Shown one piece after another: positions 1 through 8,848 of a stretch of 64,000 nucleotides of DNA. A program made the position numbers and the translations under genes. Position 1 is the stretch's first letter. Each line of letters begins with the position of its first letter. Under the pieces are notes generated by a model. The model made no database searches, had not been told where the DNA came from, and saw only the letters and a program-made list of their open reading frames with translations. The DNA is from Caballeronia cordobensis (GTDB lineage: Bacteria > Pseudomonadota > Gammaproteobacteria > Burkholderiales > Burkholderiaceae): the NCBI RefSeq assembly GCF_001544575.2, contig NZ_FCNY02000008.1, positions 248,001 to 312,000 on the forward strand. The letters are read 5' to 3'.

Positions 1-14
1 AGATTGTGATCGCG

Positions 15-2102
15 CTAGAACGTCGTGCGCAAGCCGACCATCACGCTGCGGCCGCCCTCGGGCGCGATATCGCGCACGACCGAACTCGCATAGCGAATAT
101 CCTGATTGGTCAGGTTGTCGCCGCGCACATAGGCGAGCCAGTGGGTCATGCCGACGTGGAACCGGTAGGTGAGCATCAAGCCGAGCCGCGTATAGCTCGC
201 AGTCGGCAGATCGTCTTCGGGCACGCGATGCTGCGCCCACGCGTGCTCCATCTCCGCATGCGCGCCGAACGGCCCGTAGCCGTAATCGACCGCGACCGTC
301 GCGCGTAACGGCGAGATGCGCGGCAGCGGCTGACCGGTGTCCATATCGCGGGCGTGCGTGTAATCGCCGACCAGGGAGACGTCGACCGAGTGCGCGCCGT
401 GCTCGTACACGCGCCATTTGCCATCGAGCTCGATGCCGTAGAACTCCGCGCGCACGCCGCGATAGACCGCTTCGTTCAGGGCATCGTCGGTGCCGGGCGG
501 CACGACTTCGTCATCGTCGTTGACGAGGCGTCCGGTGTTGAACTCGGTCAGATAGTTTCTGAATCGGCTGTAGAACGCGCCAATGCTGCCCTTGTTCGGC
601 CCGCTCGCAAAACGCAGCGACAAGTCCGCCGAGACGGCCTTTTCCTTCTGCGCATCCGGATTGCCGATCAGGTATTGGCCGGTCGCGTCGTGCGGTCCGT
701 TGGCGAAGAGTTCGTAGAGCGCGGGCGCGCGCTCCGTATAAGCGACGTTTCCCGCCACCGACCACACGGGCGTGAGCTTGTACAGCGCGCCGAGCGAAGC
801 GCTGACCGCGTTGAAGTCGCGATCGGCAGCGCCCGCGAACTTGTCGTTGCCCGCCGCGGTGGGATCCTGCCTGACGTGTTCGTAGCGTGCGCCCGCGCTC
901 AGCTTGAGCGCATCGGTGACGTTCCACTCTTCAAGCCCGAAGAGCGCCACGTTGGTCGTCTGCGTGGTCGGCACGAGCGCCTCGTCGCCGAGCGCCGAGA
1001 ACGTATTCTGGCTGACCTGCACGCCGATCGCGCCTTCCAGCGGACCGATCTTGCGGTGCCGCGCCTCCAGCCGCGCTTCATAGCCGTGATTGCGGAACGT
1101 CGTGCTCGTCTCGCCGTCGTCGATTTCCCTGTGCTCGTAGTCCGTGTAGCCGAAATCGAACTTCAGTTGCGAGAACGGCCCTTGCAGATTGCGCACTTCG
1201 GACGCGAACGCGACGTGATCCTGATGCATGCGCAACCGCACATCGTCTTCCGCGACCGAACCGTAGTTCGCTTCATAGCCGTTGTACGACAGGCCCGCAT
1301 AGCCATCGGCCCAGGTGTACGCGCCGCCGACCGCGCCGCCGTGCCAGCGGCCGTCGCTGTTCGGGATGCTGCCGTAGGGCTCGTCGGCGTCGGGGCCGTC
1401 GAGCGCTCGCTGACGGTCCGAATGCGCGAAGCCGGGAATGCGCTCCTTGCTGGTTTCGCGGTCGAACGCGTCGACGTGAAAGGCGAATTGCCCGTTACCG
1501 CCTTCGACCATGGCTGCGCCGGCGCGCGCATCGTTGGCACCGCCGTAACTCGCATCGACCGCGCCGTCCACGCCCTTGATCGGCTCGCGCGGAATGCGGT
1601 TGTCGATCGTATTGACCACCCCGCCGATGGCGTTGCCGCCGTACAGCAACGCCGCCGGTCCGCGCACGATCTCGACGCGCTCGATCGTGAGCGGCTCCTG
1701 CGGCACGGCGTGATCATACGAGAGCGACGAGGCGTCCCACGCCGCCACGCCGTTCTGCAGAAGGCGGATGCGGTCGCCGTCCATGCCGCGGATGATCGGG
1801 CGGCCGACCATCGGCCCATAGGTCGTCGTGGACACGCCCGGCAGGCCATTGAGCGTCTCGCCCAGCGAGTTGGTCTGCCTGCGCGTCAACGCGTCGCCGT
1901 ACAGGGCGGTAGCCGGCGCGATGAGATCGGTATTGCCGAGCGGGTTGGCGGTGACGAAAACCGGCGCCAGCGCGCCGCCGGGAACCGCAGGGGCGCTGGC
2001 GGCCGCGTCCTGCTGAGCCTGCGCGATCACCGCGAAGCAGGCGAGAGATAGGGGAGACAGGCGCAGGGCCCGTTGCGATAGGCGTTTCAGGTCTTTTTTC
2101 AC
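15..2102 (-). CDS. TonB-dependent outer-membrane receptor, ZnuD-like
   Basis: 695 aa, complete. The N-terminus has a signal peptide (hydrophobic stretch ending AQAQ near residue 29), a plug domain (GETLNGLPGVST, PIIRGMDGDRIRLLQNG, EIVRGPAALLYGGNAIGGVV, about residues 80-165) and a long beta-barrel ending in a C-terminal aromatic residue (GLRTTF). The plug resembles the zinc receptor ZnuD from Neisseria as I remember it. The family takes up metal complexes with TonB energy. Two palindromes of Zur type lie in the 192-bp leader, which supports zinc rather than iron uptake. The substrate is inferred; the family call is firm. Confidence 0.9.
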   Translation of the reverse strand: MKKDLKRLSQRALRLSPLSLACFAVIAQAQQDAAASAPAVPGGALAPVFVTANPLGNTDLIAPATALYGDALTRRQTNSLGETLNGLPGVSTTTYGPMVGRPIIRGMDGDRIRLLQNGVAAWDASSLSYDHAVPQEPLTIERVEIVRGPAALLYGGNAIGGVVNTIDNRIPREPIKGVDGAVDASYGGANDARAGAAMVEGGNGQFAFHVDAFDRETSKERIPGFAHSDRQRALDGPDADEPYGSIPNSDGRWHGGAVGGAYTWADGYAGLSYNGYEANYGSVAEDDVRLRMHQDHVAFASEVRNLQGPFSQLKFDFGYTDYEHREIDDGETSTTFRNHGYEARLEARHRKIGPLEGAIGVQVSQNTFSALGDEALVPTTQTTNVALFGLEEWNVTDALKLSAGARYEHVRQDPTAAGNDKFAGAADRDFNAVSASLGALYKLTPVWSVAGNVAYTERAPALYELFANGPHDATGQYLIGNPDAQKEKAVSADLSLRFASGPNKGSIGAFYSRFRNYLTEFNTGRLVNDDDEVVPPGTDDALNEAVYRGVRAEFYGIELDGKWRVYEHGAHSVDVSLVGDYTHARDMDTGQPLPRISPLRATVAVDYGYGPFGAHAEMEHAWAQHRVPEDDLPTASYTRLGLMLTYRFHVGMTHWLAYVRGDNLTNQDIRYASSVVRDIAPEGGRSVMVGLRTTF

Positions 2103-2148
2103 GGTGGTTGTTCGAATATTTCACCTTGGTACCGTCCGCGCTTGATGC

Positions 2149-2166
2149 GCAACAATATATCGTTGC
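2149..2166. promoter_or_regulatory. Zur-like operator 1 upstream of the TonB receptor
   Basis: An 18-bp dyad with arms GCAAC and GTTGC around an AT-rich core (AATATATC), imperfect only at one central pair. It lies about 47 bp upstream of the receptor start. Its size and AT-rich centre resemble Zur boxes of Gram-negative bacteria. Zur binding is inferred. Confidence 0.5.
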
Positions 2167-2220
2167 ATCGACGGAGCGCGGCAGTCACATCGAAAACGTA
2201 CCGAGCTACGATGTGCGGAC

Positions 2221-2238
2221 GCAATGTTATATTGTTGC
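2221..2238. promoter_or_regulatory. Zur-like operator 2 upstream of the TonB receptor
   Basis: A second 18-bp dyad, GCAATGTTATATTGTTGC, with GCAA/TTGC arms and a TATA centre. It shares the arm sequence of the dyad about 70 bp nearer the gene. Two related sites before a ZnuD-like receptor suggest metal-dependent repression. Confidence 0.5.
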
Positions 2239-2294
2239 ATCGACACCGTAAACGGATATCTCAGCTTCGCAGCCGTCCGCGACCAAAGGGCAGA

Positions 2295-3452
2295 TCATCG
2301 TCCCGAGGTTTTCTCAACGGCCAGAACGACCCATTTTCCGCCTTGTTCTTCGTAAAGCGTCGCGGAGGCATTCCTGAGATCGCCAGTGCGGGTGAATGAA
2401 ATCGTGCCGGTGATTCCATCAAACTCATTCGTTCGCAGGGCTTTGATGTATTGCGCCGGGTCGGTCGAGTCGGCCGATTTCATCGCATGGATCATGGCCC
2501 ACGCGGCGTCGTAGGCGAGCGGAGCGAACTGCACGATGCCGGCGCCGAACCGGGCCTTCAGTCTGGCGTCGAGTTCGGCCGCGCGAGGCATCCGGTCGCG
2601 CGGAAGTCCGTATTCCCAACTGAGCATTCCTTTCGCGCCCGAGCCGGCAAGTTGAAGAAAATGGTCATTCGTGAATCCACCTTCTCCCATGAACCGGGCC
2701 TTGATACCGAGCTGACGAATCTGTTTCGCCAGGCCGGCGGCTTGTATGTCCTGGCCGACATAGAAGATCAGGTCGGGGTTCAAGCCCTTGATCGTCGTGA
2801 GCAGGGCTCGGAAGTCGATGGCGCTTACCGTGGTGTACTGCCACGAGACGAGTTGAGCGCCACGCTTTTGAATCGCCTTCACGTATTCCGTGACCAGGTT
2901 TGTGCCGTAGTCGGTACTGTCGTCGATGACCGCGATACGTCTCGCTCCCAGCCGCTCGACCGAATAGCTTGCCGCGAGCAACGCCATCTGATCGTCGTTG
3001 CTGATTGTCCGAAAGGTGGTTTCGAAGCCTTGCGCGGTGTACGAAGGCGAACTCGACGTCGGCGAAATCTGCGGAATGCCGGCCCGCCGGTACACCGCGG
3101 ATGCCGCGACGGAACATCCGGAATTGTAGTGACCAATGACCCCGCTCACGCCCTCGTCGACAAAGCGCTGTGCGACGAGCACCGCGGTTTTTGGATCAGC
3201 GGCATCGTCCTGCGCATCGATCTCGAATGCGACTTTCTTTCCGCCGATTTTGAAACCCTGCGCGTTGGCTTCCTCGAACGCGAGACGGGCGGCATTCTCG
3301 ACATCCTTTCCGTTCGATGCCGAAAAGCCGGTCAGCGGCGCGGCGATCCCTATCTTGACCACCTTCACGTCGTCCGGCTTTCCAGCTTCCTGTGCGCTGG
3401 CGCCGATGGCGAAAAGCAGGATGAGTGCGAGAACGAAGTGGCGAAGAGACAT
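2295..3452 (-). CDS. Branched-chain amino-acid type ABC substrate-binding protein (LivJ family)
   Basis: 385 aa from the ATG at 3452, chosen because GGAG lies five bases upstream and a signal peptide follows directly (MSLRHFVLALILLFAIGASA). The mature protein has the type I periplasmic binding fold: VVKIGIAAPLTG, an internal GHYNSG ligand loop, and AIDFRALLTTIKGLNPDLIF. It should capture an amino acid or similar anion in the periplasm. No Liv permease or ATPase gene is nearby, so it is an orphan component. It is downstream and codirectional with the GntR gene (73 bp gap), possibly one transcript. A paralogue sits at 55123-56301. Confidence 0.88.
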   Translation of the reverse strand: MSLRHFVLALILLFAIGASAQEAGKPDDVKVVKIGIAAPLTGFSASNGKDVENAARLAFEEANAQGFKIGGKKVAFEIDAQDDAADPKTAVLVAQRFVDEGVSGVIGHYNSGCSVAASAVYRRAGIPQISPTSSSPSYTAQGFETTFRTISNDDQMALLAASYSVERLGARRIAVIDDSTDYGTNLVTEYVKAIQKRGAQLVSWQYTTVSAIDFRALLTTIKGLNPDLIFYVGQDIQAAGLAKQIRQLGIKARFMGEGGFTNDHFLQLAGSGAKGMLSWEYGLPRDRMPRAAELDARLKARFGAGIVQFAPLAYDAAWAMIHAMKSADSTDPAQYIKALRTNEFDGITGTISFTRTGDLRNASATLYEEQGGKWVVLAVEKTSGR

Positions 3453-3525
3453 GAGTGCTCCACGAGCGCGTTTTTTGCAAAGGGGCCGTGCGCGAAACCT
3501 ATACCGCCGATGCATCGGACTTCCG

Positions 3526-4284
3526 TCAATCTGTCTTGCCGCGACGTACCTTAAGGTTCTTGAGGCGGCCGGTGGGACCCCATTGCCTGAGCCCGATCTC
3601 CGGCGCATCGAGGTTCGCGAGATGGGCCGTGAGCTTCTTCCCTTCGGTCATGTTGTGCGCTTCAGCGAGCCTGCCCGCTTCTTCGACATCCGCCGCGAGA
3701 ATCGCCGCCGTTATCGGGCGATGTTGTTCGACAATGGCGTCGCCACTCTCGACGAGCGCATCGCTCGAACGAATACAGATGCGAATCTGACGCTCGATCA
3801 CTTCGTACTGGCTCTTCAGCCGTCCATGATCCGCGAGGTCGATGATGGCCTTATGGAACGCGAAATCCGCTTCGGCGATCGCGCGTTCGTTCGAGGACGC
3901 GCAACCCCGTTCGAGGGCGGCAAAGCAACTGCGGATCTTGTCCCGCTTCGCGGCGTTCAGCGTGCTTGCCACCAGTTGCGCGGCCAGACGCTCCAGGCTG
4001 GACCGCAGCGTATAAAGCTCCCAGACGTCCTTCGGGTTCAACGTGATGACCGTCCAGCCCGTATAGGGAACGAGTGTCGTCAGCCCCTCTTTAGCCAGTT
4101 GATGCAGCGCGGCCCTGACGGTGGCCCGCGAAAGATCCATCTGCTCCGCGAGCTGAATTTCAGTGATTCGCGCACCCGCCGGCAGATCCCCGCTGATGAT
4201 CGATTCGCGAAGGACGTCGATGGCCTGAGAACCCATCGACTGCTTGACGATCCTCGGCACCTTCAGAACTGAAGACATAAACAT
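3526..4284 (-). CDS. GntR family regulator, FCD subfamily
   Basis: 252 aa from the ATG at 4284. An ATG at 4329 would add 15 residues but would put the likely operator (4312-4323) inside the gene, so I prefer 4284 (or 4278, which has GAGAG at better spacing). Winged helix-turn-helix at about residues 20-80 (QLAEQMDLSRATVRAALHQLAKEGL), then an FCD ligand domain with metal-binding type residues (DFAFHKAIIDLA, EQHRPITAAI). It probably represses its own gene and the downstream binding-protein gene in response to a small organic acid; the effector is unknown. Confidence 0.85.
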   Translation of the reverse strand: MFMSSVLKVPRIVKQSMGSQAIDVLRESIISGDLPAGARITEIQLAEQMDLSRATVRAALHQLAKEGLTTLVPYTGWTVITLNPKDVWELYTLRSSLERLAAQLVASTLNAAKRDKIRSCFAALERGCASSNERAIAEADFAFHKAIIDLADHGRLKSQYEVIERQIRICIRSSDALVESGDAIVEQHRPITAAILAADVEEAGRLAEAHNMTEGKKLTAHLANLDAPEIGLRQWGPTGRLKNLKVRRGKTD

Positions 4285-4311
4285 GGCTCTCGCTTCGATG
4301 CGTTCTTCATC

Positions 4312-4323
4312 ATTGTAGACAAT
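4312..4323. promoter_or_regulatory. Putative GntR operator
   Basis: ATTGTAGACAAT, a 12-bp palindrome with one central mismatch pair, just upstream of the preferred start of the GntR gene on the minus strand. It has the TTGT...ACAA form typical of FCD regulators such as LldR or VanR. Autoregulation is inferred. Confidence 0.45.
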
Positions 4324-4391
4324 CGCCAACGATCATCGCCCGGCCCGTACGCGGCGATGGCTCGCTCGACGCGCCCGGAAATAAGAGTACA

Positions 4392-4413
4392 ATTGTCGGC
4401 ATTACGTCGACAA
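4392..4413. promoter_or_regulatory. Operator A of the 4464 GntR regulon
   Basis: An imperfect dyad with arms TTGTCG and CGACAA separated by nine bases (GCATTA in the middle). It matches the site at 6350-6369 at 19 of 20 positions and is related to the one at 6509-6531. It lies about 50 bp before the GntR start at 4464, so it is probably an autoregulatory site. Confidence 0.6.
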
Positions 4414-4463
4414 GAGTTCGAACAATGTTCGGCTCCGCGACAGACGAAGGATGGAAGGGCGAA

Positions 4464-5207
4464 ATGGCAAAAGAGACGGTAGCGGACATTCAGGGCGCCA
4501 AGGAAACGGGCACGGCACGCGTTTATGTGACCCTGCGAAACGAAATCCTCACGATGAAGCTCGCACCGGGCACGCATCTGGACGAGCAGGGCGTTGCGGA
4601 GCGCTTCGGCGTATCGCGGTCGCCGGTGCGCGAGGCGCTCGTCCGTTTGTCCGCGGAAGGGCTCGTGAACATCCTTCCGAACCGGGGCAACGTTGTCGCG
4701 CCCATGGACTTCGGCCGCGTGCCGGAGTTTCTCGATGCACTGGATCTGCTGCAACGCGTGACGACCCGGCTCGCCGCACTGCACCGCACCGACGACGATA
4801 TCCAGACCATTCGGATCGCCGCGAAGACGTACGAAAAGGCGGCGGCGGCAAGCATCAAAAAGCGCAATAGCCTGGAGATGATCGAGAAGAATTACGAGTT
4901 CCACATGGCCGTGGCCAGGGCCGGAAAGAACGTGTACTTCGCGGATATCTACCGCCGTTTGCTGGAAGAAGGGCGACGCATGCTCAACCTTCACTTCCAG
5001 TTTCAGACGCTCGCGAACATGAGTTCCGAGCAGATGGCGAGCGACCATACGGACATGGTGGCCGCAATCGAAGCAGGCGATGCCGACTGGGCCGAGGCCA
5101 CCGCCCATCAGCACGCGGTTCAGTTCAAGGGCCGCTTCATGCAGTTCCTCGATCGAAACCTGACCGCGCAGATGCCCGTCAATTACCCGGCGAGCAAATC
5201 GGCCTGA
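4464..5207 (+). CDS. GntR family regulator, FCD subfamily
   Basis: 247 aa. The ATG at 4464 is preferred over 4425 because GGAAGG lies just upstream. Helix-turn-helix DEQGVAERFGVSRSPVREALVRLSAEGL at about residues 38-65, then an FCD domain (FHMAVARAG, DHTDMVAAIEAGD). It is a clear paralogue of the regulator at 27774-28520 through the LPNR and ALDLxQR segments. Three copies of one operator type sit at its own promoter, before the SDR at 5503-6288 and before the hyuA operon, so it probably controls the catabolic run starting at 6742. Confidence 0.88.
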   Translation: MAKETVADIQGAKETGTARVYVTLRNEILTMKLAPGTHLDEQGVAERFGVSRSPVREALVRLSAEGLVNILPNRGNVVAPMDFGRVPEFLDALDLLQRVTTRLAALHRTDDDIQTIRIAAKTYEKAAAASIKKRNSLEMIEKNYEFHMAVARAGKNVYFADIYRRLLEEGRRMLNLHFQFQTLANMSSEQMASDHTDMVAAIEAGDADWAEATAHQHAVQFKGRFMQFLDRNLTAQMPVNYPASKSA

Positions 5208-5215
5208 AAGCAAAT

Positions 5216-5246
5216 CGGCCTGAAGCCGAGACTTCAGGCCGGTTTT
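5216..5246. terminator. Rho-independent terminator after the GntR gene
   Basis: Stem CGGCCTGAAG / CTTCAGGCCG (10 bp) with a six-base loop, followed by GTTTT. It sits between convergent genes. A direct repeat of CAAATCGGCCTGAA overlaps the gene's stop codon and the stem. Confidence 0.85.
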
Positions 5247-5262
5247 CTCGCTCGCGCTGGCG

Positions 5263-5472
5263 TCAGTTCTTCTCCGCATGAGCCGTCGCGTGGTCGGAGA
5301 CCAGCCGGCCGCCGACTGCCCAGCTCGCGTGCGCTCGCTCGTCGAAGACGATTTGCACGTCCGTGAGCGTGCAACGTGCGATGCGGGCGGTCTCGCGCGT
5401 GAGCACTTCGGCGAGTTCGGATTTTTGCTCCAGGGTTCTTCCTGCGAGCATTTCTACACGAATGATGGGCAT
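5263..5472 (-). CDS. 4-oxalocrotonate tautomerase family enzyme
   Basis: 69 aa, typical 4-OT length. The start MPIIRVEMLAGRT supplies the catalytic Pro right after the initiator Met; the TDVQIVFDE segment and the C-terminal aromatic region also match the family. Members are small homo-oligomers that move enol/keto double bonds, usually in catechol or dienoate breakdown. RBS AAGGAA is present. It follows the SDR gene by 30 bp and is probably cotranscribed with it. The substrate is unknown. Confidence 0.85.
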   Translation of the reverse strand: MPIIRVEMLAGRTLEQKSELAEVLTRETARIARCTLTDVQIVFDERAHASWAVGGRLVSDHATAHAEKN

Positions 5473-5502
5473 GACAGTTCCTTCGGGGATGACGGCAAGT
5501 CG

Positions 5503-6288
5503 TTACTCGGGTTGCGATGCGAAAGCCAGATAGGCCGTTGACACGAGCCATCCGCAATCGATCGGCAGCGTGACGCCGGTAATCGCGGCGGCTTCGCTCG
5601 AACACAGGAAATGGACCGCATCGGCGACTTCGGACGGCTTCACGAAGCGGCGCAGCGCCGAGCGTTCGATCACCGCGTTCGGATCGCGTTGACCACTGTC
5701 GATGCGCGCCTGCATGGCCTGCGTCAGCGTGTAGCCCGGCGCGACCGCGTTCACGCGCACGCCGCGCGGGCCCCATTCGGCGGCCATCGTCTCGGTCAGC
5801 GCCTTGAGCCCGGATTTGCCGACGGTATAGGCGACCTGCGCGGACGAGCGGAACGTGGTCATCGAACATAGATTGATGATCGATCCGCGGCCCGCTTCGC
5901 ACATGGAGGCGCCGAACGCCCGCGATGCGATCAGCGTTCCGCGCACGTTGATCTGGAACAGCCGGTCGAACTCGGCGAGATCCATGTCCAGCACGCGCAC
6001 GGCGTTCTGCAGGATGCCGCCCGCATTGACGAGCGCCTGGGGCGCGCCGTATTCCGCGATCACCGCCGATGAGAACGCGGCCACCGCCTCTTCGCTCGCC
6101 AGATCGACCCGGTGAAAATGAGCGTCCAGCTTCTCGGCCCGCAGTTCTCCGGCGACACGATTCCCGCCTTCGGCATTCACGTCCGCCAGGATCACACGAC
6201 GCCCGGCGCGAGCGAAGCGACGCGCGCAGGCCTCGCCGATGCCGCTCGCGCCACCCGTTACGACGACCGCTCCCTGATTGTCCGGCAT
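5503..6288 (-). CDS. Short-chain dehydrogenase/reductase (SDR)
   Basis: 261 aa. Cofactor motif TGGASGIG at about residue 11, NAG motif in LVNAGG, and the catalytic YTVGK with an upstream Ser (NLCSMTT). It is a classical NAD(P)-dependent SDR acting on an alcohol or ketone. RBS GGGAGAGG lies directly before the ATG. It is transcribed divergently from the hyuA operon across a 450-bp control region that carries a copy of the GntR operator close to this gene. It probably belongs to the same regulon. Confidence 0.9.
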   Translation of the reverse strand: MPDNQGAVVVTGGASGIGEACARRFARAGRRVILADVNAEGGNRVAGELRAEKLDAHFHRVDLASEEAVAAFSSAVIAEYGAPQALVNAGGILQNAVRVLDMDLAEFDRLFQINVRGTLIASRAFGASMCEAGRGSIINLCSMTTFRSSAQVAYTVGKSGLKALTETMAAEWGPRGVRVNAVAPGYTLTQAMQARIDSGQRDPNAVIERSALRRFVKPSEVADAVHFLCSSEAAAITGVTLPIDCGWLVSTAYLAFASQPE

Positions 6289-6349
6289 TTTCCTCTCCCG
6301 ATGTGACCGGCGATAGCTACGCCGGCCCGTCTAAAAACGACTCCGTTGA

Positions 6350-6369
6350 GTCGACCTAATGCCGACAAT
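6350..6369. promoter_or_regulatory. Operator B of the 4464 GntR regulon
   Basis: Read on the minus strand it is ATTGTCGGCATTAGGTCGAC, one base different from operator A over 20 positions. It lies about 62 bp upstream of the SDR start on that strand. Such identity at a different locus strongly suggests a shared regulator. Confidence 0.6.
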
Positions 6370-6508
6370 GCTCACACTGAGCGTCAGGCAAGTCAAGAAA
6401 TCCAGCCGATTTTCATGCACTCATGTTTACCCTCATGCATGCATTAAACCCTTATGCGACGGGCTTATGAACGCAAAACGAACCCTCGGTTAATTTTTTC
6501 ACGTTGAC

Positions 6509-6531
6509 ATTGTCGGCTTTTGATCGACAAT
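6509..6531. promoter_or_regulatory. Operator C of the 4464 GntR regulon, overlapping the hyuA promoter
   Basis: Arms ATTGTCG and CGACAAT with nine bases between (GCTTTTGAT). It has the same half-sites and spacing as operators A and B. It overlaps a TTGACA -35 box (6504-6509) and a weak GACAAT -10 (6526-6531), so binding here would block RNA polymerase. Confidence 0.6.
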
Positions 6532-6741
6532 GCGAGCTATGGACGAGATGCACTTGTCGCGACGATGAAGTTGTAGAGGCTGTGTCGACAAGCACAGCAA
6601 ATAATTGTCGCCAATCATCCATTCCATGTGAGCCGGACTACCGCTGTTTCTCGACTGGGAAGCCGGCAAGCGGCGTGCACCTTCAACTTGGAACCCGAGC
6701 CAGCATCAAGTCAGACGGCTCGTGAACGATCGGGAATCGAT

Positions 6742-8823
6742 ATGGCAAGCGCGAGAATTGGGGTCGACATCGGCGGGACTTTCACGGACCTTGTGTTGCT
6801 CGACGACAAGGGATATGTGACCTTCACGAAGGTCTCTTCGACGCCGGCGGCGCCCGAGGAGGCGGTACTGACGGGCGTGCAGCGCATCCTCGAACAGGCG
6901 GGCATGAAAACGTCCGATGTCACCGAGGTGCTGCACGGCACGACGGTCGGTTCGAACACCATGCTGCAGAAGGTCGGCGCGAAGTGCGGCCTGATCACGA
7001 CGAAAGGTTTCCGCGACGTGCTCGAAATCGGCCGTGTGCGTACGCCGACCATGTTCGACCTGTCGTGGGACAAGCCCGTGCCGCTCGTCGAGCGTCAATA
7101 TCGTCTGGAGATCGACGAGCGCGTGCTCGCCTCCGGCGACGTGCTGCGCCCGACGCCGGTCGATCAGGTCATCGAGGCCGGCACGTTCTTCCAGAGCGAA
7201 GGTGTCGAGTCGGTGGCGATCTGCTTCATCAATTCGTACAAGAACGGCGCGAACGAAAAGGCCGCGCTCGAAGCGTTCCAGCAGGCATTCCCCGACATCA
7301 GCGTGACTGCGTCGATCTCCGTGCTGCCCGAATTGCGCGAGTACGAACGCACCTCGACGACGGTCGTGAATGCGTACGTGCTGCCGGCATTGCGGACCTA
7401 TCTGCAGCGTCTGGAATCGGGACTCAAGCGGATCGGCGTCAATGCACCGCTTCTGGTGAGCAACTCGAACGGCGGCTTGTCCAGCGCGCGGATCGCTCAG
7501 GACACGCCGGTGTTCTTCATCTCGTCAGGCCGCTCGGCAGGCGTGGTCGGCGCGGGCCGCCTCGGCGACGCGATCAAGGAACAGGAACTCGTGGTCTTCG
7601 ACATGGGCGGCACGACAGCATCCGCGTCGCTGATCCACGAAGGGCAGCTCGCGCGCACCAACGAATACGAATTCCGCGCCGGCATCTCGACGCCGAGCCG
7701 CTTCATCAAGGCGGGCGGCTACATGATGCGCGTGCCGACCATCGACGTCGCCGAAGTGGGCAGCGGCGCGGGCTCGATCGCATGGACCGACGCGGGCGGC
7801 CTGCTCAACGTCGGTCCGGTGTCGGCGGGCGCGTATCCCGGACCGGTGTGCTACGGCATCGGCGGCGAGAAGCCGACCGTCACCGACGCGAACGCCATTC
7901 TCGGCTTCCTGCCGCAGAAGCTCGCGGGCGGGACGATGGAACTGAACATCCAGGCCGCGCGCGATGTGGTCGACACGCTGCTCGCGAAGCCTTTGGGTAT
8001 CGGCGTCGAGGAGACGGCGGTCGGCATCCGCGAAGTCGTGAACGTCAACATGGCGCGGACCATCAAGGCGGTGACCGTGGAGCGCGGCGTCGATCCGCGC
8101 GATTTCACCCTCGTGGCATTCGGCGGCTCCGGTCCCGTGCACGCGTGCGATCTGGCGCGCGCGCTCGACATGAAGCGCGTCGTGTTCCCCGCGGCGCCCG
8201 GCGTGTTCACCGCGATGGGCATGCTCGCTGGCGCAGTCGAGCGCTATTTCGTGCGTCCGTCGCTGAGCCTGCTCGACACGCTCGATATCGACGCGCTCGC
8301 GGATGTCGTCGCCGAAATGCGCGCCGACGCACGCAAGGCGCTCGCCGACGAAGGCTATTCGGCCGATCGCATCGAATACGTATTCGATCTCGACATGCGC
8401 TTCAAGGGACAGGATTACGAGATTCCGGTCCGCATTCCCGACACACTCGGCGAGAGCGCGCGCGAGGCATTGCGCAGCGGTTTCCGCGACGCCTACGCCG
8501 CGATCTACGGCTACGCATCCAGCGATGCGATCGAGTGCGCCAACGTCCGGCTGCTCGCACGCGGCGTCGCGACGAGCACGCTCGACTTCAATGACATCCG
8601 CAGCGCGAAATCGGCGGGGAGCAACGAGGAAAAGAGCACGCGCCGCGTCTATTTCGATCGCAAGACGGGCTGGGTCGATACGCCCATCGTGCCGCGTTCG
8701 AAACTGGACAAGCCGCTCGACGGGCCCGTGATTCTCGAAAGCTCCGACACCACGATCGTGATCCCGCCGGGCTGGCGCGTGAGCACCGACAAGGTAGGCA
8801 GCGTGATTGCCTCACTCGACTGA
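6742..8823 (+). CDS. hyuA: Hydantoinase/oxoprolinase subunit A
   Basis: 693 aa. The ATG at 6742 puts the phosphate-binding motif GVDIGGTFTDLVLL at residues 6-19, as in the family. Other family marks are HGTTVGSNTMLQK, DMGGTTAS and FGGSGPVHACDLA. HyuA-type subunits use ATP to open cyclic amides such as 5-oxoproline or N-methylhydantoin, or carboxylate ketones, together with HyuB. The partner follows at 25 bp. The exact substrate cannot be read from sequence; the neighbouring amino-acid transporter and racemase favour a lactam or hydantoin. Confidence 0.92.
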   Translation: MASARIGVDIGGTFTDLVLLDDKGYVTFTKVSSTPAAPEEAVLTGVQRILEQAGMKTSDVTEVLHGTTVGSNTMLQKVGAKCGLITTKGFRDVLEIGRVRTPTMFDLSWDKPVPLVERQYRLEIDERVLASGDVLRPTPVDQVIEAGTFFQSEGVESVAICFINSYKNGANEKAALEAFQQAFPDISVTASISVLPELREYERTSTTVVNAYVLPALRTYLQRLESGLKRIGVNAPLLVSNSNGGLSSARIAQDTPVFFISSGRSAGVVGAGRLGDAIKEQELVVFDMGGTTASASLIHEGQLARTNEYEFRAGISTPSRFIKAGGYMMRVPTIDVAEVGSGAGSIAWTDAGGLLNVGPVSAGAYPGPVCYGIGGEKPTVTDANAILGFLPQKLAGGTMELNIQAARDVVDTLLAKPLGIGVEETAVGIREVVNVNMARTIKAVTVERGVDPRDFTLVAFGGSGPVHACDLARALDMKRVVFPAAPGVFTAMGMLAGAVERYFVRPSLSLLDTLDIDALADVVAEMRADARKALADEGYSADRIEYVFDLDMRFKGQDYEIPVRIPDTLGESAREALRSGFRDAYAAIYGYASSDAIECANVRLLARGVATSTLDFNDIRSAKSAGSNEEKSTRRVYFDRKTGWVDTPIVPRSKLDKPLDGPVILESSDTTIVIPPGWRVSTDKVGSVIASLD

Positions 8824-8848
8824 TTTCGCCGATTTCACTGGAGTAGTC

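Larger units (their letters stand above)
6289..6741. promoter_or_regulatory. Divergent control region between the SDR gene and hyuA
   Basis: A 453-bp region without a convincing gene. It contains the two operators described separately (6350-6369 and 6509-6531), a TTGACA box at 6504-6509 that abuts the second operator, and further TTGTCG/CGACAA half-sites at about 6553-6563, 6582-6592 and 6604-6612. The stretch 6380-6500 is relatively AT-rich. The hyuA 5' leader is unusually long, at about 200 bp after the promoter-like elements. Confidence 0.55.

Noticed and set aside
354..2051. Long plus-strand frame opposite the TonB-dependent receptor
   Set aside because: Shadow of the receptor gene, which has signal peptide, plug and C-terminal signature.
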